Below are positions 43,183 to 52,075 of a stretch of 64,000 nucleotides of DNA, one piece after another (positions within the stretch are counted from its first letter, which is position 1; each line of letters starts with the position of its first letter). The position numbers were made by a program, and so were the translations under genes. The notes under the pieces were generated by a model that was given only the letters and a program-made list of their open reading frames with translations, searched no databases and was not told the origin of the DNA. Origin of the DNA: an uncultured Craurococcus sp. (lineage in GTDB: Bacteria; Pseudomonadota; Alphaproteobacteria; Acetobacterales; Acetobacteraceae); NCBI GenBank assembly GCA_902805545.1, contig CADCTD010000178.1, positions 1 to 64,000 of the forward strand, read 5' to 3'.

Positions 43183-44379
43183 TCACCCCTTGGTCTTCCC
43201 GCCACCGCCGAGCAATTCCTCGAAGACATGGCGGTTGTGCGCCCCAGCCGCCGGCCCGGTCCAGCGCACCATCTCGCGCGGCGCAACCCCATCGAAGCGG
43301 AAGGGCGCCGCCGGATGCAGCACCTGGCCGAGCAGCGGGTCCTCCACCGGCATCACCACGTCGCGCGTGCGGAAATGCGGATCTTCCGCGCAATCCCGCA
43401 TGTCGTAGAGGCGCGAGCACGGCACCTCCGCCCGCTCCAGCACCGCCTCGGCCTCGGCTGCCGGCAGGGTCCGCGTCCAGTCCGCGATCATCCCGTCCAG
43501 CTCGGCGACGTTCTCGCAGCGCAGCGCATTGTTGGCGAAGCGCGGGTCGGCCGCCGCCTCCGCCCGCCCGATCGCCGCCATCAGCCGGCGGAAGATGAGG
43601 TCCGAGTTGCCCGCGATGCAGAGCCACTTCCCGTCAGCGCAGGGATAGGTGTTGGTCGGCGCCGCCGTCTTGATCGCCGCCCCCTGCGGCTGCCGCACCC
43701 AGCCGAACAGCCCGTATTCCGGCAGCATCCCCTCCATCAGCGAGAAGACGCTGCTGACCAGGTCCACGTCGATGACGCGCCCGCGCGCCTCCGGATCGCC
43801 CTTCACCTGCCAGCAGGCCGCGACCAGCCCCATCGCCGCATACATGCCCGCCAGGTCGTCGCTGATCGAGACGCCGCAGCGCGGCGGCGGCAGGTCGGTC
43901 TGCCCCGGATTGGCGGTGAGGTGCCGCAAGCCGCCCATCGCCTCGCCGATCGCCCCGAAGGCCGGCTTGTCGCGGTAGGGCCCGTCCTGCCCGTAGCCGC
44001 TGATCCGCGCGATGACGAGGCGCGGATTGACCGCGTGCAGGTCGGCTGGCCCCAGCCCGTAGCGCTCGAGCTGCCCGGGGCGGAAATTCTCGACCAGCCC
44101 ATCCGCCCTGGCGACCAGCTGCCGCAGCCTGGCCTTGTCCGCCCCGCTCTTCAGGTCGAGCGTGACGGAGAGCTTGTTCCGCCCGTGCACGCTGAACCAC
44201 ACGGCATGCCCGTCGACGGCGGAGCCCCAGCCGCGCACCGGGTCGCCCTCCGGCGGCTCCACCTTGATGACCTCCGCCCCGAGATCGGCCAGCAGCCGCG
44301 TGGCGAAGGGCGCCGCGATGTAATGCCCGAGCTCGACGATCCGGAGCCCCGCGAGCGGCAGTCCCTGTGGCGACGGCAT
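43183..44379 (-). CDS. CaiB/BaiF-family CoA transferase
   Basis: 398 residues from ATG 44379, directly preceded by GGAGGAAGGGA. Type III CoA-transferase motifs: LRIVELGHYIAAPFATRLLADLGAEVIKVEPPEGDPVRGWG near residue 12, NKLSVTLDLKS, ENFRPGQLERYGL near residue 110, the region around the usual catalytic Asp (SGYGQDGPYRDKPAF) near residue 140, and VIDVDLVSSVFSLM. It moves CoA between acyl-CoA donors and carboxylic acids. With HMG-CoA lyase downstream on the same strand it may feed a branched-acid pathway, but the substrates are unknown. Confidence 0.92.
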   Translation of the reverse strand: MPSPQGLPLAGLRIVELGHYIAAPFATRLLADLGAEVIKVEPPEGDPVRGWGSAVDGHAVWFSVHGRNKLSVTLDLKSGADKARLRQLVARADGLVENFRPGQLERYGLGPADLHAVNPRLVIARISGYGQDGPYRDKPAFGAIGEAMGGLRHLTANPGQTDLPPPRCGVSISDDLAGMYAAMGLVAACWQVKGDPEARGRVIDVDLVSSVFSLMEGMLPEYGLFGWVRQPQGAAIKTAAPTNTYPCADGKWLCIAGNSDLIFRRLMAAIGRAEAAADPRFANNALRCENVAELDGMIADWTRTLPAAEAEAVLERAEVPCSRLYDMRDCAEDPHFRTRDVVMPVEDPLLGQVLHPAAPFRFDGVAPREMVRWTGPAAGAHNRHVFEELLGGGGKTKG

Positions 44380-44581
44380 TCCCTTCCTCCCGCCTGGCGA
44401 TGCATCCTGCATAGACCCCGTCCGGCGCCGACGAAAGCCGCCAGCACCGCAACGATGCCGCCATCCCCGCGGCGCATCCCAGCCCCAGGCCAGCGATGGT
44501 CCCGCGCACCGCAGTGCCTGCAAGGGTTCCGCCCCTTCCTCATTTGCGCCACCATCCCGCCGCAGCGAGGAGGGCATCGGG

Positions 44582-44761
44582 ATGGCGGGGAATGCCGAAA
44601 CCCTGGCGAAGGCCGCAGGCCTCGACCGCGCCTGGCAGGACCACCGTGAGGATGTCGAGGAGGCGATCGCCCTCGCCGCCCGCTTCCGCGACGCCTTCAC
44701 CCGCCCCTCGAGCCCCGCCGCCGAACCCATCCCGCCCTACCGCGCCCCGGTGAAACCGTGA
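44582..44761 (+). CDS. AtzG-like small protein (DUF4089)
   Basis: 59 residues, with GAGGAGG eight bases before the ATG. The pattern LAKAAGLDRAWQDHREDVEEA then AARFRDAF and the end PIPPYRAPV matches DUF4089/AtzG-like proteins, which form a complex with an AtzE-like amidase. The stop TGA overlaps the GTG of the amidase gene, so the two are made together. AtzG stabilises AtzE in cyanuric acid breakdown; here the substrate is unknown. Confidence 0.75.
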   Translation: MAGNAETLAKAAGLDRAWQDHREDVEEAIALAARFRDAFTRPSSPAAEPIPPYRAPVKP

Positions 44762-46152
44762 CCGCGCCGCACACCCTGCCGCTGGCCGAGGCCGCCGCCC
44801 TCATCGCCGCCCGCCGCCTCTCGCCGGTCGAGTTGCTGCAATCCTGCCTCGACCGCATCGCGGCCGTGGAACCCCGCCTCGACGCCATCATCCGCCTCGC
44901 CGCCGAAGAGGCGATGGCGGAGGCCCGCGCCGCCGAGGCCGAGATCGCCCGCGGCGGCCCGCGCAGCCCGCTGCATGGCATCCCCGTCGGGCTGAAGGAC
45001 ATCATCGACCTCGCCGGCCACCCGACCACCTGCCACTCGAAGCTGCAGCTCGACCGCATCGCGCCCGGGGACGCCCATGCGACGGCCCGCCTCCGCGCCG
45101 CCGGCGCCCTCTTCCCGGCGAAGCTGGCGACGCATGAATTCGCCGTCGGCGGCCCGGCCTTCGACCTGCCTTTCCCGCCCGCCCGCAACCCGTGGAATAC
45201 GGCGCACCATCCGGGCGGCTCCTCCTCCGGCTCCGGCGCCGCGGTCGCGGCCCGCATGCTGCCGGCCGCCCTCGGCACCGATACCGGCGGCTCCGTCCGC
45301 CACCCCGCCAGCCATTGCGGCCTGGTCGGGCTGAAGCCGACCTATGGCCTCGTCTCCCGCCGCGGCGTCTTCCCGCTTTCCTTCACCCTCGACCATATCG
45401 GGCCGATGACCCGCACGGTGCGCGACAACGCCGTGCTGCTGAACGCCATAGCCGGCCACGACCCCGCCGACCCCGGCAGCGCCGCGCATCCGGCGGAGGA
45501 CTACACCCGGGACCTCCATCTCGGCCTGAAGGGCCTCCGGATCGGCTTCGTCCGTCACTTCCACGAGCACGACCAGCCGGCGACGCCCGAGATGGCTGCT
45601 GCCCTCGAGGCCGCCGCCACCCTGCTGGCCGCCGAGGGCGCCCGGGTGACGACCGCGATCCTGCCGCCCCTGAGCGAGTTCGCCGGCATCAACCGCACCA
45701 TCATGCTGGCCGAGGCGACCGCCATCCACGAGGCCTGGCTGCGCGAGCGCCCGGGCGACTATGCCCGCATCACCCGCCGCCGCCTGCTGCCGGGGATGTT
45801 CATCACCGGCGCCGACTACGTCCAGGCCCAGCGCCGCCGCCGCGAGCTGGTCGCCGCAGTGGAAGCGGCCTTCGCCGAAGTCGACCTGCTGCTCTGCGCC
45901 AGCTCCATGGATCCGGCCTGCCGCATCGACGACGCGGCGGAGGTCGAGCGCACCTATCCGCGCCAGGCCCGCACGCCCTTCAACGTCACCGGCCATCCGG
46001 CCATCAGCCTCATGTGCGGCCTGAGCCGCGAGGCGGGCCTGCCCCTCGGCCTGCAACTCGTCGCCCCAAGCTTCCAGGAGGCGCTGCTCTACCGCGCCGC
46101 CGCCGCCTACGAGCGCGCCGCCCCCTGGAAGGACATGGCGCCGCCCAACTAG
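44758..46152 (+). CDS. Amidase of the AtzE-like type
   Basis: 464 residues from GTG 44758, coupled to the AtzG-like gene. Triad: Lys in GIPVGLKDIIDLAGHPT near residue 81, Ser in HHPGGSSSGSGAA near residue 157, and Ser in GTDTGGSVRHPASHCG near residue 181. The C-terminus includes NVTGHPAISLMCGLSREAGLPLGLQL. It hydrolyses an amide or biuret-type bond. Distinct from the amidase at 18821-20218. AtzE forms a heterotetramer with AtzG, which fits the gene pair. Confidence 0.92.
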   Translation: MTAPHTLPLAEAAALIAARRLSPVELLQSCLDRIAAVEPRLDAIIRLAAEEAMAEARAAEAEIARGGPRSPLHGIPVGLKDIIDLAGHPTTCHSKLQLDRIAPGDAHATARLRAAGALFPAKLATHEFAVGGPAFDLPFPPARNPWNTAHHPGGSSSGSGAAVAARMLPAALGTDTGGSVRHPASHCGLVGLKPTYGLVSRRGVFPLSFTLDHIGPMTRTVRDNAVLLNAIAGHDPADPGSAAHPAEDYTRDLHLGLKGLRIGFVRHFHEHDQPATPEMAAALEAAATLLAAEGARVTTAILPPLSEFAGINRTIMLAEATAIHEAWLRERPGDYARITRRRLLPGMFITGADYVQAQRRRRELVAAVEAAFAEVDLLLCASSMDPACRIDDAAEVERTYPRQARTPFNVTGHPAISLMCGLSREAGLPLGLQLVAPSFQEALLYRAAAAYERAAPWKDMAPPN

Positions 46153-46236
46153 GCCGTGATCCCCGGCCACCGGGTTGCCGATCTTGGTGCCGCGTCATCC
46201 GCGCCTCCGGTCGCCCCGACCTTCGGCGGTCACGCT

Positions 46237-47025
46237 CTAGCCCTCCGGCGCGATCCGGAAGCGGAAGCGCCGCACCAGCCGGTCCGCCACCGGCGCCGGC
46301 AGCAGGGCCAGCCCCCGCAGCGCCGCCCCAACCACCCAGGGCAGCACCACCCGCCCTTCGCCGCGCAGCAAGGCCCGCTCCGCCCGTGCCGCCACAGCCG
46401 CGACCGACAGCTTGAGTGGATGCTCGCTGAGGAAGCGCGCCGACATCGCACTTTCGAAGAAGCCCGGCGCCACCACCGTCACCCTGAGGCCCGCCGGCCC
46501 ATGCGCTGCCCGGAGCGCCTCGCCATAGGCCCAGAGCCCGGCCTTGCTCGCCGAGTAAGCTGGGCCATCCGGCAGCCCGATGAACCCCGCGACCGACCCG
46601 ACCAGCAGCACCGAGCCCCGCTTGCGCGCCAGCATCCCCGGCAGCACCGGCTCGACCAGGTTGACCGCCCCCATCAGGTTCACCGCGATCTGCGCGCTCG
46701 CCGCCGCATGCCCCTCCGGCTGCCCGTCGGGCCCGGTGCCGCCATTGATCCCGGCATTGGCGATGACGGCCCCGATCGGCGCCGCCGCCTCCCAGCCTGC
46801 GAGACAGGCCGCCATCGCCGCCGCCTCGCGCACGTCGATCGCCGCCGTCTCCACCAGAGCCCCGGCCGCCCGGCAGGCCGCCGCCGTCTCCGCCAGCCCC
46901 GCCCCGCCGCGCGCGATCAGCCCGAGCCGCCGCCCCGGCCGCGCCAGCCGCCGCGCCAGCGCCGCCCCGAGCCCACGGGAGGCTCCGGTAATGACGACAT
47001 GGCCGAGGCTTGCATCCGCATCCAC
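46237..47025 (-). CDS. SDR-family oxidoreductase
   Basis: 262 residues if started at GTG 47025, just before the conserved GHVVITGASRGLGAALARRL; no good ribosome binding site is visible and an ATG at 47193 is the only other choice in frame. NADP-type start TGASRGLG, VIANAGINGG near residue 91, and the catalytic YSASKAGLWAYGEALR near residue 158. A C-terminal stretch near residue 240 is hydrophobic, as in several membrane-associated SDRs. The stop TAG sits in GCTCTAGCC, which resembles an arm of the dispersed repeat. Substrate unknown. Confidence 0.85.
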   Translation of the reverse strand: MDADASLGHVVITGASRGLGAALARRLARPGRRLGLIARGGAGLAETAAACRAAGALVETAAIDVREAAAMAACLAGWEAAAPIGAVIANAGINGGTGPDGQPEGHAAASAQIAVNLMGAVNLVEPVLPGMLARKRGSVLLVGSVAGFIGLPDGPAYSASKAGLWAYGEALRAAHGPAGLRVTVVAPGFFESAMSARFLSEHPLKLSVAAVAARAERALLRGEGRVVLPWVVGAALRGLALLPAPVADRLVRRFRFRIAPEG

Positions 47026-47150
47026 GGCTATCGTAATACTTTCAAAACGATCGAACGAGACGATGGCGGAATGCCTGGCTTTGGTTAAGGCATCGTTTAC
47101 GGACAGGAGCGTATACGGTTCCACCGGCTTGCTTGGCGCAGGAAGACAGC

Positions 47151-47178
47151 TTGTCCTTGGCTCGCGTTTTGGTAAAGG
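47151..47178 (+). promoter_or_regulatory. Candidate promoter of the capsule export operon
   Basis: TTGTCC (47151-47156), a 16-base spacer and TAAAGG (47173-47178). The same TAAAGG occurs in the proposed praR promoter at 33001-33006. The region 47026-47201 is less GC-rich than its surroundings. The pair is close to sigma-70 but not strong. Confidence 0.35.
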
Positions 47179-47201
47179 GATCGGGGGACCCACTGATCGC
47201 G

Positions 47202-47600
47202 ATGATGTTTAATTCTGCCGATGTCCGTACCGGCCGGACGCGCATCGCCGGGCGTGCCCTAACGGTGCTGGGCCTTGGCCTGCTCACCGGCTGCACCGCC
47301 ACGACCGCGCCCGGCGCCGGCACGTCCGCCGCTCCCATTGCTGCGGCCGGGCCGATGGACCCGCTCGTCGCCTTCGCCGCCACCGCGCAACCTGGCGCCG
47401 AGGCCACCCTCGCCCTCCCCGGCAACGGCCCCGCCCGGGTCCGCATGCTGCGCGCCTACAACGCCGCCAGCGGCCGCGAATGCCGCGAGGTGCTGATCGG
47501 CGCCGGCCTCGGCGAGCGCACCCGCCTGGTCTGCGGCGCCGATGGCCAGTGGGCCGAGGCCCGCCCGCTGCTCCGGGGCGGCGGCCTGCAACGCCCGTGA
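47202..47600 (+). CDS. Predicted lipoprotein heading the capsule export genes
   Basis: 132 residues from ATG 47202 (or 47205). Signal peptide with VLGLGLLTGC near residues 24-33, the last being the lipidated Cys. The mature part has a Gly/Ala/Pro linker, then RVRMLRAYNAASGRECREVLIGAGLGERTRLVCGADGQWAEARPLL, with two cysteines that could pair; this ending resembles the surface-antigen-like domain of small outer-membrane lipoproteins. The stop overlaps the permease GTG (GTGA), so it is likely part of the export machine, but no role is known. Confidence 0.75.
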   Translation: MMFNSADVRTGRTRIAGRALTVLGLGLLTGCTATTAPGAGTSAAPIAAAGPMDPLVAFAATAQPGAEATLALPGNGPARVRMLRAYNAASGRECREVLIGAGLGERTRLVCGADGQWAEARPLLRGGGLQRP

Positions 47601-48409
47601 CCGACGCCGCCCTGCCCGCGCCCGCCCGGCGCGGCACTCGGATAGGCGATGTCCTCGCCTGCCAGCTGCGCGTCATCGGCGCCCTGGTGCTGCGCGAGCT
47701 GGGCACGCGGTTCGGCCGCGACAATCTCGGCTATCTCTGGCTCTTCGTGGAGCCTGCGCTGCTCGGCGGCGCGCTCGGCACGCTGCACTACGTCGTTGCC
47801 CACTCGGTACCGGGCGGGCTGAATCCCTTCGAGTTCTGGGTGATTGCCTACATCCCCTTCTACCTGCTGCGCGGCGTGATCAACCGGGCGCCCTTCGGCA
47901 TCCAGGCCAACCAGTCGCTGCTCTACCACCGCAACGTCACCGTGCTCGACATCCTGGTCGCGCGAAACCTGCTCGAGGGCGCGGCGGTGCTCGGCGCGCT
48001 CATCATCTTCCTCGTCTTCTTCGGCATCATCTTCGGGCACTGGCCGTCCGACCCGTTCAAGATGCTCTTCGGCATGGTGCTGATGCTGCTGCTCGCGCAC
48101 GGCGTCTCGCTGCTGATCTCCGCCGGCGCCGTCTATACGGAGCTGTTCGAGCGGCTGGTCCACCTCGTGACCTATCTCTCCATGCCGCTGCTCGGCGCCT
48201 TCTGGATGGTCTTCTGGCTGCCCTATGAGGCGCAGCGCCTCGCCCTCTGGATCCCGAGCGTCCATATCTTCGAGCTGATCCGCGACGGGCATTTCGGCAA
48301 CCTGGTGCCGACGACCTACGACATCGGCTATGTCCTCGCCTGGATCGCCGGCACCAACCTGCTCGGCATGGCGGCGATCCGCCGCGCCCGGCGCGACCTC
48401 GTGCTCTAG
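47597..48409 (+). CDS. kpsM: Capsular polysaccharide ABC exporter permease, KpsM-like
   Basis: 270 residues from GTG 47597. Six membrane segments of the ABC-2 type: for example TRFGRDNLGYLWLFVEPALLGGALGTLHYVV, EGAAVLGALIIFLVFFGIIFG and LFGMVLMLLLAHGVSLLISAGAVY. Interacts with KpsT and carries lipid-linked capsular polysaccharide across the inner membrane. The gene order KpsM-KpsT-KpsE-KpsD and the lack of an O-antigen type repeat support a capsule rather than LPS O-antigen exporter. Confidence 0.92.
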   Translation: MTDAALPAPARRGTRIGDVLACQLRVIGALVLRELGTRFGRDNLGYLWLFVEPALLGGALGTLHYVVAHSVPGGLNPFEFWVIAYIPFYLLRGVINRAPFGIQANQSLLYHRNVTVLDILVARNLLEGAAVLGALIIFLVFFGIIFGHWPSDPFKMLFGMVLMLLLAHGVSLLISAGAVYTELFERLVHLVTYLSMPLLGAFWMVFWLPYEAQRLALWIPSVHIFELIRDGHFGNLVPTTYDIGYVLAWIAGTNLLGMAAIRRARRDLVL

Positions 48410-48412
48410 CCG

Positions 48413-49060
48413 ATGATCCGCCTGCACGACCTCCACAAGGCCTACAAGACCCATCTCGGGGTGAAGCCCGTGCTGCGCGGCATCGACGCCACCTTCCGCC
48501 CGGGCGAGAAGGTCGGCATCCTCGGCCGCAACGGCGCGGGCAAGACCACGCTGCTGCGCCTCATCGCCGGCGTCGAGTATCCGACGACCGGCAAGGTCGA
48601 GCGGCAGATGAGCGTCTCCTGGCCGCTCGGCTTCGCCGGCGCCATGCATTACAGCATCACCGGCGCCGACAATGCCCGCTTCATCGCCCGGATCTACGGC
48701 AAGCCGATCCAGGAGACGGTGGATTTCGTCCAGGATTTCTCCGAGCTCGGCGAATACTACCGCCTTCCCGTCCGCACCTATTCCTCCGGCATGATCATGC
48801 GGCTCGGCTTCGCCCTGTCGCTCGCCGTCGATTTCGAATGCTACCTGGTGGATGAGGTGATCGCCGTCGGCGATTCCCGCTTCGGCGAGCGCTGCCGCAA
48901 GGCGCTGGCCGAACGCCAGGCCCGGAGCGCGCTGCTCCTCGTATCCCACCAGGCGGAGACGGTGCGGTCCTTCTGCACCACGGCCGCGGTCCTCAACGAT
49001 GGTAGGCTGACCCGATATGACGATCTGGACCAGGCGATCGCCGTCTACCAAGCTGTCTGA
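48413..49060 (+). CDS. kpsT: Capsular polysaccharide ABC exporter ATPase, KpsT-like
   Basis: 215 residues, usual for KpsT. Walker A GILGRNGAGKTTLLRLIAG near residue 36, short signature RTYSSGMIMRLGFAL near residue 125, and Walker B ECYLVDEVIAVGDSRFGERC near residue 144. There is no carbohydrate-binding C-terminal domain as found in Wzt, which supports a capsule system. The end of the gene overlaps the start of the next by 44 bases. Confidence 0.93.
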   Translation: MIRLHDLHKAYKTHLGVKPVLRGIDATFRPGEKVGILGRNGAGKTTLLRLIAGVEYPTTGKVERQMSVSWPLGFAGAMHYSITGADNARFIARIYGKPIQETVDFVQDFSELGEYYRLPVRTYSSGMIMRLGFALSLAVDFECYLVDEVIAVGDSRFGERCRKALAERQARSALLLVSHQAETVRSFCTTAAVLNDGRLTRYDDLDQAIAVYQAV

Positions 49061-50222
49061 GGCCGCGGGGACGCTGGACGCCGCCGGCTGGTCGGGCCCG
49101 GTTCCGCAGCCGGGCTTCGGCGCGCGCCTGCGCCGCTGGGCGAGGCGCCACGCCTTCGCCCTCACCGTCATCCTGCCGACGGCGCTCGCCGGCATCTATC
49201 TCCTTGGCATCGCCGCCCCGCAATACGACAGCGAGGCGCGCTACCTGATCCGCGGCCGCTCCGCCGCGGCGCCCAGCCTCGGCGGGCTCGGCGACATGAT
49301 GTCCGGCGGCGCCCTCCGCCCGTCGGCCGAGGATGCCATGGGCATCCGCGACTACCTGCAATCGCATGACGCCGTCGCCTCCCTCCGCGGCAAGCTGCCG
49401 CTGGTCGAGATCTTCCGCCGCCCCGAGGCCGACCCGATCGCCCGCCTCTGGTGGGAGGAGCCGAATGCCGAGCGCCTGCTCGACTATTTCCGCCGCCTGG
49501 TCACGGTCGAGTACGACACGACCAGCGGCATCACCACCCTCCATGTCCGCAGCTTCCGCGCCGAGGATTCCCGCGGCATCGCCACCGCCCTGCTCGACCT
49601 CTCCGAGGCCATGGTGAACCGGTTGAACGAGCGCCTCCAGCAGGACAGCCTCCGCGTCGCCCGCGAGGAGCTGGCGCGTGCCGAGGCCCGCCTCACCGCC
49701 GCCCAGCTCGCCATGAGCCAGTTCCGCGAGCGCGAGCGCGCCGTCGACCCGACGCGCTCCGCCGCCGTCGCCGTCGAGACCATCGGCAAGCTCGACGGCG
49801 CCCTCGCCCAGGCCCGCGCCGAGCTGGCCGAGGCCCAGCGCTTCGCCCGCGCTGACAATCCGCGCCTCACGACGCTCCGCAACCGCGTCGAGGCGCTGGA
49901 CGCCCAGGCCCGGGCCGAGCGCGAGCGCGTCAGCATCGGCGAGGCCGGCCTGTCCCAGCAGATCGGCGACTTCGAGCGGCTGAGCCTGGAGCGTGAGCTG
50001 GCGCGCGCGCAGCTCGCCTCGGCCACCGCCTCGCTCGAGAAGGCGCGGGTCGATGCCCAGCGCCAGCAGCTCTTCCTGCTCCGCGTGGTCGAGCCCAACC
50101 TCGCGGAATATGCCCGCTACCCGAAGGCGACCCTGACAGTGCTGTACATCTTCCTCTCCCTCTCCGTCGCCTATGGGCTGGCCTGGCTGCTGGTCGCCGG
50201 CATGCGCGAACATGCGGCCTGA
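49017..50222 (+). CDS. kpsE: KpsE-like inner-membrane capsule export protein
   Basis: 401 residues from ATG 49017, overlapping kpsT. N-terminal membrane segment near 45-70 (AFALTVILPTALAGIYLLGIA), a large periplasmic domain with a long coiled coil near residues 180-340 (Arg/Glu/Ala heptads), and a second membrane segment at the end. This is the PCP-3 architecture. It links the inner-membrane exporter to the outer-membrane channel. A later internal start is less likely because the N-terminal segment would be lost. Confidence 0.9.
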   Translation: MTIWTRRSPSTKLSEAAGTLDAAGWSGPVPQPGFGARLRRWARRHAFALTVILPTALAGIYLLGIAAPQYDSEARYLIRGRSAAAPSLGGLGDMMSGGALRPSAEDAMGIRDYLQSHDAVASLRGKLPLVEIFRRPEADPIARLWWEEPNAERLLDYFRRLVTVEYDTTSGITTLHVRSFRAEDSRGIATALLDLSEAMVNRLNERLQQDSLRVAREELARAEARLTAAQLAMSQFRERERAVDPTRSAAVAVETIGKLDGALAQARAELAEAQRFARADNPRLTTLRNRVEALDAQARAERERVSIGEAGLSQQIGDFERLSLERELARAQLASATASLEKARVDAQRQQLFLLRVVEPNLAEYARYPKATLTVLYIFLSLSVAYGLAWLLVAGMREHAA

Positions 50223-50226
50223 CGCG

Positions 50227-51996
50227 ATGCGCAGCACCCTCCTCGCCGCCGCGCTGCTGGCCGCGGCCCCCGCCGCGGCGCAGACCCCGCTGCAGTCCTG
50301 GCAGATGAACCAGCAGCAGCAATTGCTGAACCAGTCGGCCGCCGGCCTCGCCGCCCAGGGCCGCGCCGGCATGGTGGCGCCGAGCACCGGCGTGGTGCAG
50401 ACCCTGCCGAACCTCCTCGGCTCGGAGCGCGTCGTCTCCCGCGCCGGCCAGGTGACGGAGTCCGAGGGCGGCCCGGTCGCCATCGGCCCGCTCGGCGACG
50501 GCCAGCGCGCCGCCGGCGTGACCGCCGTCTTCGGCGCCAGCCTCTTCACCCGCGAGGCGCCCGCCGTCTCCGACGCGCCCAACCCGAACTACGTCATCGT
50601 CCCGGGCGACCGCGTCTCGCTCCGCGTCTGGGGCGCCGTCGAGGCGGAGGCGATGGGCGTCGTCGACCCGTCCGGCAACCTCTTTCTGCCGAATATCGGC
50701 CCGATCCGCGTCGCCGGCACCCGCGCCGGCGACCTCCAGCGCGTGGTCGAGGCCGAGGTGCAGAAGGTCTACACCAGCCAGGTCCAGGTCTACGCCGTGC
50801 TGCTGTCCACGCAGCGCATCGGCGTCTTCGTCACCGGCTTCGTCCGCACCCCCGGCCGCTTCGGCGGCTCGGCGGCGGACAGCGTGATCGACTTCCTGGT
50901 CCGCGCAGGCGGCGTCGATCCCGGCCGTGGCTCCTACCGCGAGATCGCCATCCAGCGCGGCGGCCGCAGCGTCGCCAATGTCGATCTCTACCGCTTCCTG
51001 ACCGAGGGCACCCTGCCGCAGGTCCGGCTGCAGGAGGGCGACACCATCGTCGTCGCCCGCCAGCGCGCCGTGGTCGGCGCCGACGGCGCGGTGCGCAACA
51101 ACTACCTCTTCGAGGTGCCCGGCCGCGCCATGACGGGGCGGGAGCTGATCGACTATGCCCGTCCCCTCCCCGCTGCCACCAATGCGGTGGTGCGCGGCAG
51201 CCGCGGCGGCCAGCCCTTCTCCCGCTACGCGACGCTGACCGAGCTCGCCGGCCAGGTCCTGGCGGACCAGGACACTGTCACCTTCATCACCGACAGCCCG
51301 GCGCGGACGGTGCGCGTCACCGTCGAGGGCAGCCGCATCGGCCCCTCGGTGCTGGTCGCCGAGCGCGACACCCAGCTCTGCCAGCTGCTCGACCATATCG
51401 CGGTGGACCCGGTGCTGGCCGATACCCGCTCGGTCTTCCTCCTCCGCCCCTCGGTCGCCCAGCAGCAGCGCCGCGCCATCGACGAGGCGCTGGACCGGCT
51501 GGAGCGCCAGCTCTTCCTCGCCGTCTCGCCGACCACCGGCGTCGCGGCGATCCGGGCGAGCGAGGCCAATCTCGTCTCCTCCTACATCCAGCGCGCCCGG
51601 CGCACCCAGCCGGAGGGCCGCGTCGTCGTCTCCGACCGCGACGGCCGCTGCGCCCCGATCCGGCTCGAGGATGGGGATGTCATTGTCATCCCCGAGCGGT
51701 CGCAGACGGTGCTGGTCGCCGGCGAGGTCACCGCGCCGCATGCCGTCATCTGGCGGCAGGGGATGCGGCTCACCGACTATGTTCGCGCCGCCGGCGGCTT
51801 CACGCCGCGTGGCAATGAGGGCTCGATCATGATCCGCCGCGCCAGCGGCGAGCTGGTGCTCGACCCGCAGGAGGCTCCGCGCCCGGGCGAGGAGCTGATC
51901 GTCCTGCCGCGGCTCGATCCCAAGGCCTTCCAGATCGGCAGCGACCTGCTGGGCCTGCTCTACCAGATCGCCGTCTCGACCCGCATCTTCCTCTGA
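50227..51996 (+). CDS. kpsD: KpsD-like outer-membrane polysaccharide export protein
   Basis: 589 residues from ATG 50227 (MRSTLLAAALLAAAPAAAQ, a signal peptide); ATG 50212 is also possible. The poly-export domain reads NYVIVPGDRVSLRVWGAVEAEAMGVVDPSGNLFLPNIGPIRVAG near residue 122. Two or more SLBB domains follow (LSTQRIGVFVTGFVRTPGRFGG, then a C-terminal TVLVAGEVTAPHAVIW). It forms the outer-membrane channel for the capsule. The mature protein lacks a lipobox cysteine, which fits KpsD rather than Wza. Last gene before a strong terminator. Confidence 0.92.
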   Translation: MRSTLLAAALLAAAPAAAQTPLQSWQMNQQQQLLNQSAAGLAAQGRAGMVAPSTGVVQTLPNLLGSERVVSRAGQVTESEGGPVAIGPLGDGQRAAGVTAVFGASLFTREAPAVSDAPNPNYVIVPGDRVSLRVWGAVEAEAMGVVDPSGNLFLPNIGPIRVAGTRAGDLQRVVEAEVQKVYTSQVQVYAVLLSTQRIGVFVTGFVRTPGRFGGSAADSVIDFLVRAGGVDPGRGSYREIAIQRGGRSVANVDLYRFLTEGTLPQVRLQEGDTIVVARQRAVVGADGAVRNNYLFEVPGRAMTGRELIDYARPLPAATNAVVRGSRGGQPFSRYATLTELAGQVLADQDTVTFITDSPARTVRVTVEGSRIGPSVLVAERDTQLCQLLDHIAVDPVLADTRSVFLLRPSVAQQQRRAIDEALDRLERQLFLAVSPTTGVAAIRASEANLVSSYIQRARRTQPEGRVVVSDRDGRCAPIRLEDGDVIVIPERSQTVLVAGEVTAPHAVIWRQGMRLTDYVRAAGGFTPRGNEGSIMIRRASGELVLDPQEAPRPGEELIVLPRLDPKAFQIGSDLLGLLYQIAVSTRIFL

Positions 51997-52015
51997 GCGG
52001 GGAGCCTCGACGGAA

Positions 52016-52048
52016 AACCCCTCCCGGGCAGGCCGCCCGGGAGGGGTT
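52016..52048. terminator. Bidirectional intrinsic terminator
   Basis: AACCCCTCCCGGGC and GCCCGGGAGGGGTT (52016-52029, 52035-52048) form a perfect 14-base stem with a 5-base loop. It is flanked by A-rich and T-rich bases, and stands between the convergent kpsD-like and glycosyltransferase genes. Confidence 0.85.
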
Positions 52049-52075
52049 CTTCATATCCGGCGTTGAAGCGGCGCC

